This document shows, piece after piece, positions 1 through 10,106 of a stretch of 64,000 nt of DNA (position 1 is the stretch's first letter; the number at the start of each line of letters is the position of its first letter). The position numbers were made by a program, and so were the translations under genes. The notes beneath the pieces are model-generated. The model was given only the letters and a program-made list of their open reading frames with translations. It searched no databases and had not been told where the DNA came from. Origin of the DNA: Maritalea sp049801075 (lineage in GTDB: Bacteria > Pseudomonadota > Alphaproteobacteria > Rhizobiales > Devosiaceae); assembly GCF_049801075.1 (NCBI RefSeq), contig NZ_JBNAGG010000005.1, forward strand, positions 1 to 64,000, written 5' to 3'.

Positions 1-3000
1 GCTGGTGCTGATGCGCTTGATGGGGGTGCGGGTACAGACACAGCCTCTTATGCCGGGTCGGTCTCTGCGGTTGATGTGAACCTTTCAACAGGTGTTGGCG
101 CAGGTGGTGATGCCGCTGGGGATACGCTGACCAATATTGAGAACCTATTGGGGTCATCAGGGGATGACACGCTAACAGGTGATGCCAATGCCAATAGCCT
201 CACTGGCGGGTCCGGGAATGACATTTTGATCGGCCTTGGCGGCGGGGACACTCTGGATGGTGGCTCGGGATCAGACAGTGTGGATTATTCCGCCTCAGCG
301 TCAGCGGTGACCATCAATCTGGCCACCAACACCGCTTCTGGTGGCGATGCGGCTGGGGATAGCTTTACCTCCATTGAGAACATTTTAGGCTCGGACTTTG
401 ATGATGATCTGACCGGCGACAGCTCTGACAACAGTTTAACTGGTGGCGCGGGCAATGACCGTCTGGTGGGCCTTGGGGGTGCGGATACCCTTATTGGTGG
501 CACCGGAACAGACACAGCAGATTACGCCGCCTCCTCTGGCGCGGTGAATGTGAACCTATCCACCGGCACAGGTTCGGGTGGAGATGCCCAAGGCGACACG
601 CTTTCCGAGATTGAGAACATTGTGGGCTCTGCTCAAGATGATGGTTTGACCGGCAACAGCTTGGACAACCAACTCTTAGGTGGCGATGGTGATGATAATC
701 TTTCCGGCAATGGTGGATCTGATGATCTTCAGGGGGAAGCTGGTAATGATGTTCTTGAAGGTGGTGCGGGCGCTGACACATTAGATGGCGGCACCGGAAC
801 AGATACAGCAACCTATCAAGGTTCAGGGTCAGCGGTTAGTGTTGATCTGTCCACCAACACCGCATCTGGTGGGGATGCCGCAGGGGACAGCTTTACCTCA
901 ATCGAGAACCTTGAAGGGTCTGACTTTAACGACAGCCTGACAGGCGACAATAACGCCAACACCCTGAGCGGTGGTGCGGGTGATGACACCCTGATTGGTC
1001 TTGGCGGCGCAGACACTCTGGACGGTGGATCAGGTATCGATACCGCAGACTATTCCGCGTCAGCTACAGGGGTGGACATCTCTACCGATGGTTCCGTCGG
1101 ATCTGGCGGCGATGCCGATGGCGATAGGCTGACAAGTATTGAAGTTATTAATGCCTCAGGCCAAGATGATGTGCTGACTGGCTCGTCCGCCGATGAAGGT
1201 TTCTATGGCAATGCTGGCGATGACCTCATTGAGGGTAAAGGCGGTGCCGATGTGATTGATGGCGGCACAGGTACGGATACAGCGTCCTATGCCTCCTCAT
1301 TGGCTGGCGTGAATATCGACTTGGCGGCAGGCACCTCCGCGGGCGGCGATGCCCAAGGCGACAGCTTCAATTCTATTGAGACGATTATTGGCTCATCCCA
1401 TGCAGATAATTTGTCCGCTGCCGCTGCCGGAAATACGCTTATCGGCGGCGCGGGCGATGATGTGCTAACTGGCAATGCTGGTGTTGACGACCTTCAAGGT
1501 GGAGCCAATAACGACACGCTTGCCGGCCTCGGCGGTGCGGACAATCTGGACGGTGGCACAGGAACAGATACCGCCGACTATTCTGCGTCTGACAATGGGG
1601 TGCAGATCAACTTGGCAGCAGGCACCGGAACGGGCGGTCACGCCGCCGGCGATACATTGTCCAATATCGAAAATGTCACGGGGTCTGACTATGACGATAG
1701 TCTGGTGGGTGACAGCGCAGTGAACCAACTGATCGGTGGCGACGGCGACGATTTGCTGGAAGGCGCAGGCGGTGCCGACAGCCTTGATGGCGGTGCAGGC
1801 AATGACACGATCACCTACACCAACGCCACGGCGGGCGTAAATGTGTCGCTGACCACAGGCAATGGGACAAACAACGAAGCTCAGGGCGACTTTATCCAGA
1901 ATGTTGAAAACATTATTGGGTCTGGTTTTGCCGATACATTGACGGGCGATTCCGGCATCAACGCCCTCACAGGGGGCAGTGGCGATGACACGCTCATTGG
2001 ATTGGGCGGCGCTGATATATATGATGGTGGCGCGGGCACGGACAGCGTGGACTACACAGCCTCAGCGTCAGCAGTAACTATAAATTTGGCGACAAACACG
2101 GCTTCAGGTGGCGATGCAACCGGCGATAGCTTCACGTCTATCGAGCGCATTGTTGGCTCTGCATTTAACGATGCTCTAACTGCGGCGGCAGGTGGCAGCA
2201 CGTTGCTGGGAATGGACGGCAATGACAGCATAACTGGTGGAGCGGGCAACGACACGCTGGACGGTGGCGACGGTGACGATACAATTGATGGCGGCGACGG
2301 TGATGACACAATTGATGGTGGCGCCGACGATGATAGCATCGTTGGCGGTGCAGGTGCAGATGATATTGATGGTGGCACGGGCACGGATACTGCAAGTTAT
2401 GCCGCTTCAGAGGCGGGTGTAACAGTAAATTTGACGACGGGCGTGGGCACTGGTGGTGACGCGGAAGGTGATCAGCTTAGCTCGATTGAAAACTTGGTGG
2501 GCAGTAGTTCAGCCGATCAGTTGACGGGGAACACCCAGATTAATGATCTGGATGGCGGTGATGGTGACGATATCCTTGATGGCGGTTTTGGGGCTGATGT
2601 ACTCGATGGCGGCTCAGGCACAGATACCGCTAGTTACGCCAATTCAAGTTCAGGAGTGACCGTTAACCTTGGCAGTGGGACGGGCATTGGCGGCGATGCG
2701 CAAGGCGACAGCTTAACCTCGATTGAAAACCTAACTGGTTCTGCCTTTGACGACAGCTTAATCGGTGATGCTGGCGTCAACCTGCTTACAGGTGGTGACG
2801 GTGATGACAGCCTTGAAGGGGCTGCAGGTGCCGATGTGCTGGATGGCGGTTCAGGGTCGGATACGGCCAGTTACGCCAATGCGGCAAGTGGCGTTACGGT
2901 TGATCTGGGCACCCCGGCAAACAATACGGGTGATGCGCTTGGCGACAGCTATATTTCGATTGAGAACCTTGAAGGTTCTGGCTTAGCTGATGAGCTGACG

Positions 3001-6000
3001 GGCGATGCAAACGCCAATATTCTGTCCGGTAATACAGGCAATGACCAAATCTTCGGCGGTGATGGCGATGACACGTTAGAGGGCGATGCAGGCGACGATA
3101 TATTGGAAGGTGGCGCTGGCGCAGACAATATTTATGGCGGCGTGGGCACCGATACTGTCACCTACTCTCTTTCGAGTGCAGCGATTGTCTTGTTCCTTTC
3201 TGGCGCTGCGAGCGCTGGCGGCGACGCCGAAGGCGACCGCCTATATGATATCGAGCATGTCATTGGCAGCGATTATGATGATGTTTTCAACGGCACTGCG
3301 GGCTCCGAAAGTTTCGAAGGTGGCGATGGAGATGACCGCTTTAACGATTCAATGGGCGCGGATATCTATGTCGGTGGCAATGGTATTGATATTGTCAGCT
3401 ATTCCAGTTCGTCGTCAGGCGTAACCGTTAGCCTAACGTCTGGCACAGGTGTGGGTGGCTATGCCGATGGCGACAGCCTGAGCGAGATCGAAAATTTAAG
3501 TGGCTCCGGATATGGCGATGTTCTGACGGGTGATGCAAATGTCAATGTTATCAGTGGTGCAGGCGGTGATGACACCATCTATGGCGGCGCAGGGAATGAT
3601 GATCTACGCGGTGGCTCTGGCGATGACACCATCTATGGCGAAGCTGGCGACGACACACTAAGCGGTGGCGATGGCTCTGATCACCTTTATGGTGGCGCGG
3701 GCGACGACAATTTGGACGGTGGCGACGGTGACGACACACTGAACGGCGGCACAGGCGCCGATGTCATTGATGGCGGCTCCGGCGTTGATACTGTTGATTA
3801 TTCCGATGCAGCATCGGCGGTTGCGGCAGATCTGGGCGCCAATGTTGGAACACTTGGCGATGCGCTTGGTGACACCTTTACTTCGATCGAAAATATCACG
3901 GGCTCCGACTTCAACGACACTTTGATCGGCGGAGTAGGCAACAACGTCATTTCGGGCGGCGATGGTGATGATTTTATGTCTGGCCGTGAGGGCAGTGACA
4001 CGCTAATCGGCGGGAATGGTGTGGACACCGCTGATTATTCGACCGGTGGTGTCGCGGTGAATGTGTCATTGCTGAATGGCGGTACCGCAGGTGATGCGCT
4101 TGGTGACACTTTCGATTCAATCGAAAATGTGACCGGCACAAATTACGGCGATACGATTGAAGGCGACAACTTCAATAACCAGATTGATGGTGGTGCTGGC
4201 GCTGACACACTTTACGATCTTGATGGCGATGATGTGGTGAATGCGGGCACCGGCAACGACTTGGTTTATGACGGTGCTGGCAACGACACACACAATCTGG
4301 GCGACGGCAACGATGAGATTTATGGCGGCGCGGGGAGCGATGCCATTGATGGTGGTGCGGGCACTGACACTTTGCGGTTTGACAATTCCAACACTGCGGT
4401 GACCGTTGATTTGCTCAATGGCACAGGCACTGGCGGCAATGCCGATGGCGACACATATGCCAATATCGAGACCCTTTATGGCTCTCAGGGCAGCGACACA
4501 CTTACAGCCGATAATAATGGGAATTTGATTTACGCCGAAAATGGCAATGATGTTGTGACCGGTGGTACGGGCATTGATGAACTTCACGGTGACGATGGCA
4601 ACGACATCATAGATGGCGGCGGCGGGGACGATCGCATATATGGCGACGATGGTAGCGACACCTTAACCGGCGGTGATGGCGACGACCAGATTTATGGCGG
4701 CAATGGCAATGATGTGTTCATTGGCGACGCGGGCAGCGATGCGCTGTTTGGCGGCAGCGGTGGCGATGACAGGGTTGATTATTCCGGGTCAGGTTTTGCG
4801 GTAAATGTCGACTTGGAAGGTGCTGGCACTGGCGGCACCGCTGAGGGCGACACATACAGTTCTGTCGAAAATGTCGATGGCACCGATTATGATGATACGA
4901 TTTTAGGCAATAGCAGCAATAACGAGTTAATCGGTGGCGATGGTGATGACAGTCTAAATGGTCGGGGCGGCGCCGACATCCTAAATGGTGGCTCCGGCAC
5001 AGATACTGCAGATTATTCAATTTCAGGTGCCATCAATATCAATCTGACCACAGGAACCCACACGGGCAGCCATGCCGCAGGTGACACCCTAATTTCCATT
5101 GAGGAAATCATTGGGTCAAGCAACAATGACAGTTTTACAGGTGGTGCCGCAGGCATCACATTTGATGGTGGCGATGGCAATGATGTTGTAGCCAGCCTTG
5201 CAGGCAATGACATTTTGATTGGTGGCTTGGGCGTAGATACGCTTAACTATTCCGCATCGGCATCAGCGGTAACCATCAACCTCGCAAGCAACACTTTGTC
5301 CGGCGGTAATGCGACAGGTGACACGATTTCAGGCTTCGAAAATATCATTGGCACAGCCGGGAACGATGATCTAACTGGCGATGCAAATGCAAATGATTTT
5401 GCAGGCGGTGCAGGTGATGACACGATGGACGGTGCAGCCGGCAACGACACAATTGATGGTGAAGATGGTGACGACACGATCGATGGTGGTGATGGGAATG
5501 ATGTGATCACTGGCGGCGAGGATAATGATACTATTTACGGCGGCGCAGGCACAGACAACCTTTCTGGCAATGACGACGACGACATCATTTATGGCGGTGA
5601 TGACAATGACATCATCGACGGTGGCGACGAGCAAGATCAACTCTTCGGCGATGCCGGGGATGACACCATTATTGGTGGGGCGGGCGACGATATAATCGCT
5701 GGCGGTACTGGCAGCGATAATTTGGATGGTGGCACTGGCAACGATACTTTGGATTATTCAAGTTCAAGCGCCAGCGTAACCATAGATCTAGGCGCGAACA
5801 GTGCGACTGGCGGCGATGCAACTGGCGATACAATTGCAAACTTTGAGCACATCATTGGGTCTGCCCAAGCCGATAATCTGACAGGTGATGCGAACAATAA
5901 CAGCCTGACGGGCGGTGCGGGTGACGACGTATTGATTGGCCTAGGCGGCGCTGATGAATTGGATGGCGGCGCCGGCACCGACAGCGTAGATTATTCCGCG

Positions 6001-8610
6001 TCTGGGGCGGGTGTAAACGTACAGCTAAATGGGCTGACATCAAGTGGTGGCGATGCTGAAGGGGACTTGCTTACCTCCATCGAAAACATCACGGGTTCCG
6101 GTTTCGACGACACCATCACTGGTGTTGGCGCTGATGAAACTTTATCAGGTGGCGATGGCAACGATACGCTCAGCGGCAATGGTGGCGCAGATGTGCTCAA
6201 TGGCGGCGACGGCGACGACATTTTGAATGGCGGTGCGGGCGCGGATGCGCTTGATGGCGGTGCAGGCACTGACACCATTGATTATTCAAACTCCAGCACA
6301 TCGATCCAAATTGATCTAGACGCGGGCACAGGCACTGGCGGCGATGCGCAAGGCGATACGATCTCCAACATCGAGAATGTTACCGGATCACTGGTTTCGG
6401 ACACGATCGCAGGGGATGGCAGTGACAACCGCCTGGACGGCCATGCAGGCAACGACACTATTACTGGTGGCGCAGGCAACGACACACTGATCGGCAGCGA
6501 TGGGAATGACGACCTGCAAGGCGGTGACGGTATCGATACGATTTCCGGCGGCAATGATGATGACACCATCTCTGGTGGTGCGGGCGATGATATTCTGGAT
6601 GGGGATGCCGGGGACGACACATTCACTGCCGATATTGGTGCAGACACCATTGATGGCGGCACTGGCACGGACACAGCAGACTATAGTGGCGCCTCCTCTG
6701 CCGTTACGATCAACCTAGATGGCACAGCATCTTCTGGTGCCGAGGCTGCGGGTGACGTGTTGACAAATGTTGAGCGTGTGATCGGCACAGGCTTTGCTGA
6801 CCAGCTGAATGGAACTGCTGCCAACGAAACGCTTGAAGGCGGCGCAGGTGCAGATGTTTTGAACGCAGGTGCTGGTGACGACGTGATGATCGGCGGCACA
6901 GGTGACGATATCTTCGTTGCCGACGCCGGCGCAGATACAATGGATGGCGGCATTGGCAACGACCAAATCGACTATTCATCGTCAGCCAGCGGTGTCACGG
7001 TTCATTTGGATGGCACCACTTCTTCAGGTGGGGACGCTCAAGGCGATGTGTTGACCAATATCGAACAGGTCACAGGATCCGCATTTGATGATCAACTTAA
7101 CGGCACCGCAGGCGCAGATACGCTGATTGGCGGCGACGGAGATGACGTTATTGCCGGGGGCGGCAGCGGCGATACGCTGCAGGGTGGCAGCGGCAATGAT
7201 ACGTTGGATTATACGGGCTCAAGCGCGGGTGTAACGGTTGACCTTGCAAGCAACACAGCCAGCGGGGGCCATGCAACGGGTGACACAATCACTGGTTTTG
7301 AAAATGTCACTGGGTCCGCTCATGGTGATGATCTAACTGGCTCGAGCGCCAACAATGTGATCAATGCGGGTGGCGGTGATGACACCATTGCAGGTGGTGC
7401 GGGCAACAACACAATCAATGCAGACAGCGGCAATGACACCATAATTGCGGGTGCAGGCGTAGATGTTATCGATGGCGGCAGCGGCAATGACCATGTGGAT
7501 TATAGTGGGTCTGCTGCTGGCATAACCGTTAATTTGGATGGCACTGCATCCAGCGGCGGCGATGCGGCGGGCGACCAGCTAACCAATGTTGAAGAAATAA
7601 CAGGCTCCGCCAGCAGCGATGTCTTCAATGGTACGGGTGCAAGTGAAACATTCAACGGCGGCGCTGGCGATGACGAGTTTAATGCTGGAGCAGGCGATGA
7701 TGTGCTCAATGGTGGTGCGGGCGATGATTTGTTCCACGGCGATGATGGCGCTGACATTATTTCGGGTGGCGCCGATACCGACAGCGTAGACTATTCAGGG
7801 TCGAGTGCAGGCGTCACCGTAAATCTCGATGGCTCTGTTTCTGCTGGTGGCGATGCCGCAGGCGATCAGCTTTCGGGTATCGAACATGTCATTGGTTCGG
7901 ACCACAACGATGTGATCAACGGCACCAATGCCAACGAAACATTGGACGGTGGAGCTGGCGATGACATCTTGATCGGCGGCGGTGGTGCCGATGTGATTAC
8001 TGGTGGCGCTGGCACGGATAGTGTGGACTATTCCGCATCTGGTTCAGGCATCACGTTGAATTTGGATGGTAGCGCTTCATCTGGCGGCGACGCGGCTGGT
8101 GATCAAGTTTCGGGCGTCGAAAATGTCATCGGGTCTGGTTTTGCTGACACCATCAATGGCACTGCAGCAAATGAAAGTTTCACCTCCAATGGCGGTGCGG
8201 ATAGCCTCATTGGTGCAGGTGGCGGTGACAGTTTCTTGGTTGATGCAGATATGTTGGATCTGTCGGCCACTATTGATGGCGGCACAGGCAGCGACAGCGT
8301 TGAGTTTGCTGCAGGCACAGGCACCATTGACGATGAAGCAATTTTAGATAGTCTCCTGACCGATATTGAGGTGATTGACTTCACCAATGCTGGAGTGGAC
8401 GCGGACTTAGAGTTAAGCGCGTCTGATATTCAAGGCATGACGGACAGCAACAATGTGCTTACGCTTGACACCGATGTCGGTGATAGCATTGCCATCACGG
8501 ACCCAGGCGCAAATGTTGTTGTGACGTCTGGTGCGGGTACAACCACCTACACGATCTATGATGACGCAACTCACACCACAGAAATCGCGCAATTGGTGGT
8601 CAATAGCTAG
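1..8610 (+). CDS. giant RTX repeat protein, type I secreted (5' end outside window)
   Basis: The reading frame is open from base 1, so the N-terminus is missing; about 2,869 residues are visible. The protein is built of tandem units of roughly 85-100 residues. Each has a beta-rich stretch (SxxAVTxNL type), a GGDAxGD...IENxxGS motif (29 copies counted by eye) and one or more calcium-binding RTX nonapeptides (GGxGxDxLxG). The last 130 residues lack nonapeptides and carry a DIEVIDFT...MTDSNN...LDTDVGDSI pattern, which resembles the C-terminus of type I secreted adhesins. No catalytic domain is visible. A HlyD adaptor gene and a T1SS ATPase gene lie next to it, which fits export of this protein. 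By family knowledge this is a secreted or surface adhesin or biofilm-type protein; the precise role is inferred. Confidence 0.93.
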   Translation, partial: AGADALDGGAGTDTASYAGSVSAVDVNLSTGVGAGGDAAGDTLTNIENLLGSSGDDTLTGDANANSLTGGSGNDILIGLGGGDTLDGGSGSDSVDYSASASAVTINLATNTASGGDAAGDSFTSIENILGSDFDDDLTGDSSDNSLTGGAGNDRLVGLGGADTLIGGTGTDTADYAASSGAVNVNLSTGTGSGGDAQGDTLSEIENIVGSAQDDGLTGNSLDNQLLGGDGDDNLSGNGGSDDLQGEAGNDVLEGGAGADTLDGGTGTDTATYQGSGSAVSVDLSTNTASGGDAAGDSFTSIENLEGSDFNDSLTGDNNANTLSGGAGDDTLIGLGGADTLDGGSGIDTADYSASATGVDISTDGSVGSGGDADGDRLTSIEVINASGQDDVLTGSSADEGFYGNAGDDLIEGKGGADVIDGGTGTDTASYASSLAGVNIDLAAGTSAGGDAQGDSFNSIETIIGSSHADNLSAAAAGNTLIGGAGDDVLTGNAGVDDLQGGANNDTLAGLGGADNLDGGTGTDTADYSASDNGVQINLAAGTGTGGHAAGDTLSNIENVTGSDYDDSLVGDSAVNQLIGGDGDDLLEGAGGADSLDGGAGNDTITYTNATAGVNVSLTTGNGTNNEAQGDFIQNVENIIGSGFADTLTGDSGINALTGGSGDDTLIGLGGADIYDGGAGTDSVDYTASASAVTINLATNTASGGDATGDSFTSIERIVGSAFNDALTAAAGGSTLLGMDGNDSITGGAGNDTLDGGDGDDTIDGGDGDDTIDGGADDDSIVGGAGADDIDGGTGTDTASYAASEAGVTVNLTTGVGTGGDAEGDQLSSIENLVGSSSADQLTGNTQINDLDGGDGDDILDGGFGADVLDGGSGTDTASYANSSSGVTVNLGSGTGIGGDAQGDSLTSIENLTGSAFDDSLIGDAGVNLLTGGDGDDSLEGAAGADVLDGGSGSDTASYANAASGVTVDLGTPANNTGDALGDSYISIENLEGSGLADELTGDANANILSGNTGNDQIFGGDGDDTLEGDAGDDILEGGAGADNIYGGVGTDTVTYSLSSAAIVLFLSGAASAGGDAEGDRLYDIEHVIGSDYDDVFNGTAGSESFEGGDGDDRFNDSMGADIYVGGNGIDIVSYSSSSSGVTVSLTSGTGVGGYADGDSLSEIENLSGSGYGDVLTGDANVNVISGAGGDDTIYGGAGNDDLRGGSGDDTIYGEAGDDTLSGGDGSDHLYGGAGDDNLDGGDGDDTLNGGTGADVIDGGSGVDTVDYSDAASAVAADLGANVGTLGDALGDTFTSIENITGSDFNDTLIGGVGNNVISGGDGDDFMSGREGSDTLIGGNGVDTADYSTGGVAVNVSLLNGGTAGDALGDTFDSIENVTGTNYGDTIEGDNFNNQIDGGAGADTLYDLDGDDVVNAGTGNDLVYDGAGNDTHNLGDGNDEIYGGAGSDAIDGGAGTDTLRFDNSNTAVTVDLLNGTGTGGNADGDTYANIETLYGSQGSDTLTADNNGNLIYAENGNDVVTGGTGIDELHGDDGNDIIDGGGGDDRIYGDDGSDTLTGGDGDDQIYGGNGNDVFIGDAGSDALFGGSGGDDRVDYSGSGFAVNVDLEGAGTGGTAEGDTYSSVENVDGTDYDDTILGNSSNNELIGGDGDDSLNGRGGADILNGGSGTDTADYSISGAININLTTGTHTGSHAAGDTLISIEEIIGSSNNDSFTGGAAGITFDGGDGNDVVASLAGNDILIGGLGVDTLNYSASASAVTINLASNTLSGGNATGDTISGFENIIGTAGNDDLTGDANANDFAGGAGDDTMDGAAGNDTIDGEDGDDTIDGGDGNDVITGGEDNDTIYGGAGTDNLSGNDDDDIIYGGDDNDIIDGGDEQDQLFGDAGDDTIIGGAGDDIIAGGTGSDNLDGGTGNDTLDYSSSSASVTIDLGANSATGGDATGDTIANFEHIIGSAQADNLTGDANNNSLTGGAGDDVLIGLGGADELDGGAGTDSVDYSASGAGVNVQLNGLTSSGGDAEGDLLTSIENITGSGFDDTITGVGADETLSGGDGNDTLSGNGGADVLNGGDGDDILNGGAGADALDGGAGTDTIDYSNSSTSIQIDLDAGTGTGGDAQGDTISNIENVTGSLVSDTIAGDGSDNRLDGHAGNDTITGGAGNDTLIGSDGNDDLQGGDGIDTISGGNDDDTISGGAGDDILDGDAGDDTFTADIGADTIDGGTGTDTADYSGASSAVTINLDGTASSGAEAAGDVLTNVERVIGTGFADQLNGTAANETLEGGAGADVLNAGAGDDVMIGGTGDDIFVADAGADTMDGGIGNDQIDYSSSASGVTVHLDGTTSSGGDAQGDVLTNIEQVTGSAFDDQLNGTAGADTLIGGDGDDVIAGGGSGDTLQGGSGNDTLDYTGSSAGVTVDLASNTASGGHATGDTITGFENVTGSAHGDDLTGSSANNVINAGGGDDTIAGGAGNNTINADSGNDTIIAGAGVDVIDGGSGNDHVDYSGSAAGITVNLDGTASSGGDAAGDQLTNVEEITGSASSDVFNGTGASETFNGGAGDDEFNAGAGDDVLNGGAGDDLFHGDDGADIISGGADTDSVDYSGSSAGVTVNLDGSVSAGGDAAGDQLSGIEHVIGSDHNDVINGTNANETLDGGAGDDILIGGGGADVITGGAGTDSVDYSASGSGITLNLDGSASSGGDAAGDQVSGVENVIGSGFADTINGTAANESFTSNGGADSLIGAGGGDSFLVDADMLDLSATIDGGTGSDSVEFAAGTGTIDDEAILDSLLTDIEVIDFTNAGVDADLELSASDIQGMTDSNNVLTLDTDVGDSIAITDPGANVVVTSGAGTTTYTIYDDATHTTEIAQLVVNS

Positions 8611-8657
8611 TTAGCGGGGCGATTTCTGACGTCACCTCAAAGCTAATTAAATCGGGA

Positions 8658-10007
8658 TTATTGTCTGAAAGCGTTCGACTGCAAGCGCCGCACCGGGCGG
8701 AGCAAATAGTCCAACACAGTGTGAGAGCCAGTTAAGATATTCACCTCAGCCAACATGCCGGGCACAATGGGATTGTTGTCGCCCAGTGTGGCGCCATCGG
8801 CGCGCACGCGAACACGGAAGTAGGGATTGCCCTTTTCATCTTGCAATGCGTCGGGCGATATCTCGACCACCTCCCCTTTTAGGCCGCCATAGACTGTGTA
8901 GTCATAGGCGCTAATCTTGATCACCGCTTCCAAACCTGGCCATACATTTGCGCGGTCCTTAGGCGAAAGGCGCGCATCAACAGCTATCGTTAAATCGTCC
9001 GGAACAATCTGCGCCAACACTTGGCCCGGCTGAACCACGCCATTCACGGTTGAAACAAGCAATCGATTGATCCGCCCGTCAATTGGGGCCACAACATTGG
9101 TTCGGGATTTCCGATCCACCATGGCAGTGATCGCCTCATTCAATTTAGCGATAGTCACTGCAACTGCTGCGGCCTCTTTTTCGGCCTCCGCGCGTGCGCG
9201 CGTGGTCAATTCATTTTGTCGGCGCGACACTTCATCCAGTTCGGATTGGATGGATGGCACGCGAAACTCAAGATCATTTATTTGCGTAACCACTTGCTGC
9301 AAGCTGCTTTCACGTGACAAGAGTTCGTTGCGCGAAGCGGCGCCAGATTTGACTAGACCGCGATAACTTTCAACCTGTTGAAGCAGTAGGTTATATTCTT
9401 TGCGCTTATTTTCGAGACGCAATTTGTGTTCCGACAAGCTCAGACGTTGTTGCCGTGCCTGATCTTCAAAAATCAAAAATTGGTCTTTTAAATTGGCTTG
9501 GCGGCGTTCGAAAATCTGCTGTTCATTCGCAACGGCCTGTGGATGGTCTGCAAATAAATCATCGGGGGGCACCATTTGGGTTGCGCCTTCTGCTTCAGCA
9601 ATAAGCCGCACTTGTCGAGCACGCTGTGATGCAAGTTCTAAACGAGTTTGTTCGAGTTCAGCTCTGGAAAAACTATTTTCGATGCGAAGCAGTACGTCTC
9701 CTCGCTGAACACTCTCCCCTTCTTGCACCAAGATATCAGAAATGAGCCCGCCCTCCATATGCTGGATGTTGCGATTTTGCTCAGTCGAGATGATCCGACC
9801 GCCACCACGCGTCACTTCATCAAGGCTCGTAAAAGCCGACCAAATGATAAACAGGAACAGGCCTGCACCAATCACCATCAAAAACAAGCTATTTGCGTGA
9901 CGATCAATTTGGTCCGTACGGCGGGCAAAACTAGAGTCCCGCTGGATTGGATTGATCGGCGTAGGCAATGTTGGATTTGCGTTGTCCATTGGTGAAAACC
10001 GAGTCAT
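8658..10007 (-). CDS. HlyD-family type I secretion periplasmic adaptor
   Basis: 449 residues. An N-terminal cytoplasmic stretch is followed by one membrane helix (about residues 40-60), a barrel-sandwich half (GGGRIISTEQNR...QHMEGG), a long Gln/Glu/Arg-rich coiled coil (about 110-310), the second half (VVAPIDGRINRL) and a C-terminal beta domain (PYFRVRVRAD). This is the standard layout of HlyD/LapC/PrsE membrane fusion proteins, which join the inner-membrane ABC exporter to an outer-membrane TolC-type channel. It converges with the giant RTX gene and is divergent from the T1SS ATPase gene across about 100 bp, so the two exporter parts probably share a promoter region. No TolC-like gene is in the window. 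Confidence 0.93.
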   Translation of the reverse strand: MTRFSPMDNANPTLPTPINPIQRDSSFARRTDQIDRHANSLFLMVIGAGLFLFIIWSAFTSLDEVTRGGGRIISTEQNRNIQHMEGGLISDILVQEGESVQRGDVLLRIENSFSRAELEQTRLELASQRARQVRLIAEAEGATQMVPPDDLFADHPQAVANEQQIFERRQANLKDQFLIFEDQARQQRLSLSEHKLRLENKRKEYNLLLQQVESYRGLVKSGAASRNELLSRESSLQQVVTQINDLEFRVPSIQSELDEVSRRQNELTTRARAEAEKEAAAVAVTIAKLNEAITAMVDRKSRTNVVAPIDGRINRLLVSTVNGVVQPGQVLAQIVPDDLTIAVDARLSPKDRANVWPGLEAVIKISAYDYTVYGGLKGEVVEISPDALQDEKGNPYFRVRVRADGATLGDNNPIVPGMLAEVNILTGSHTVLDYLLRPVRRLQSNAFRQ

Positions 10008-10106
10008 TTCGTGAATGAAACGATTAGACCTTATTAACCTTAACTAAATATTTAAACAGGTCGGGTTAGCTAGAAATAACATAGTGATTTAAAAAAGTTA
10101 CATATT

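Noticed and set aside
491..8390. Many long open frames antisense or out of frame to the RTX gene.
   Set aside because: They arise from the repetitive, low-stop composition of the RTX repeats and have proline- or histidine-rich, non-protein-like products.
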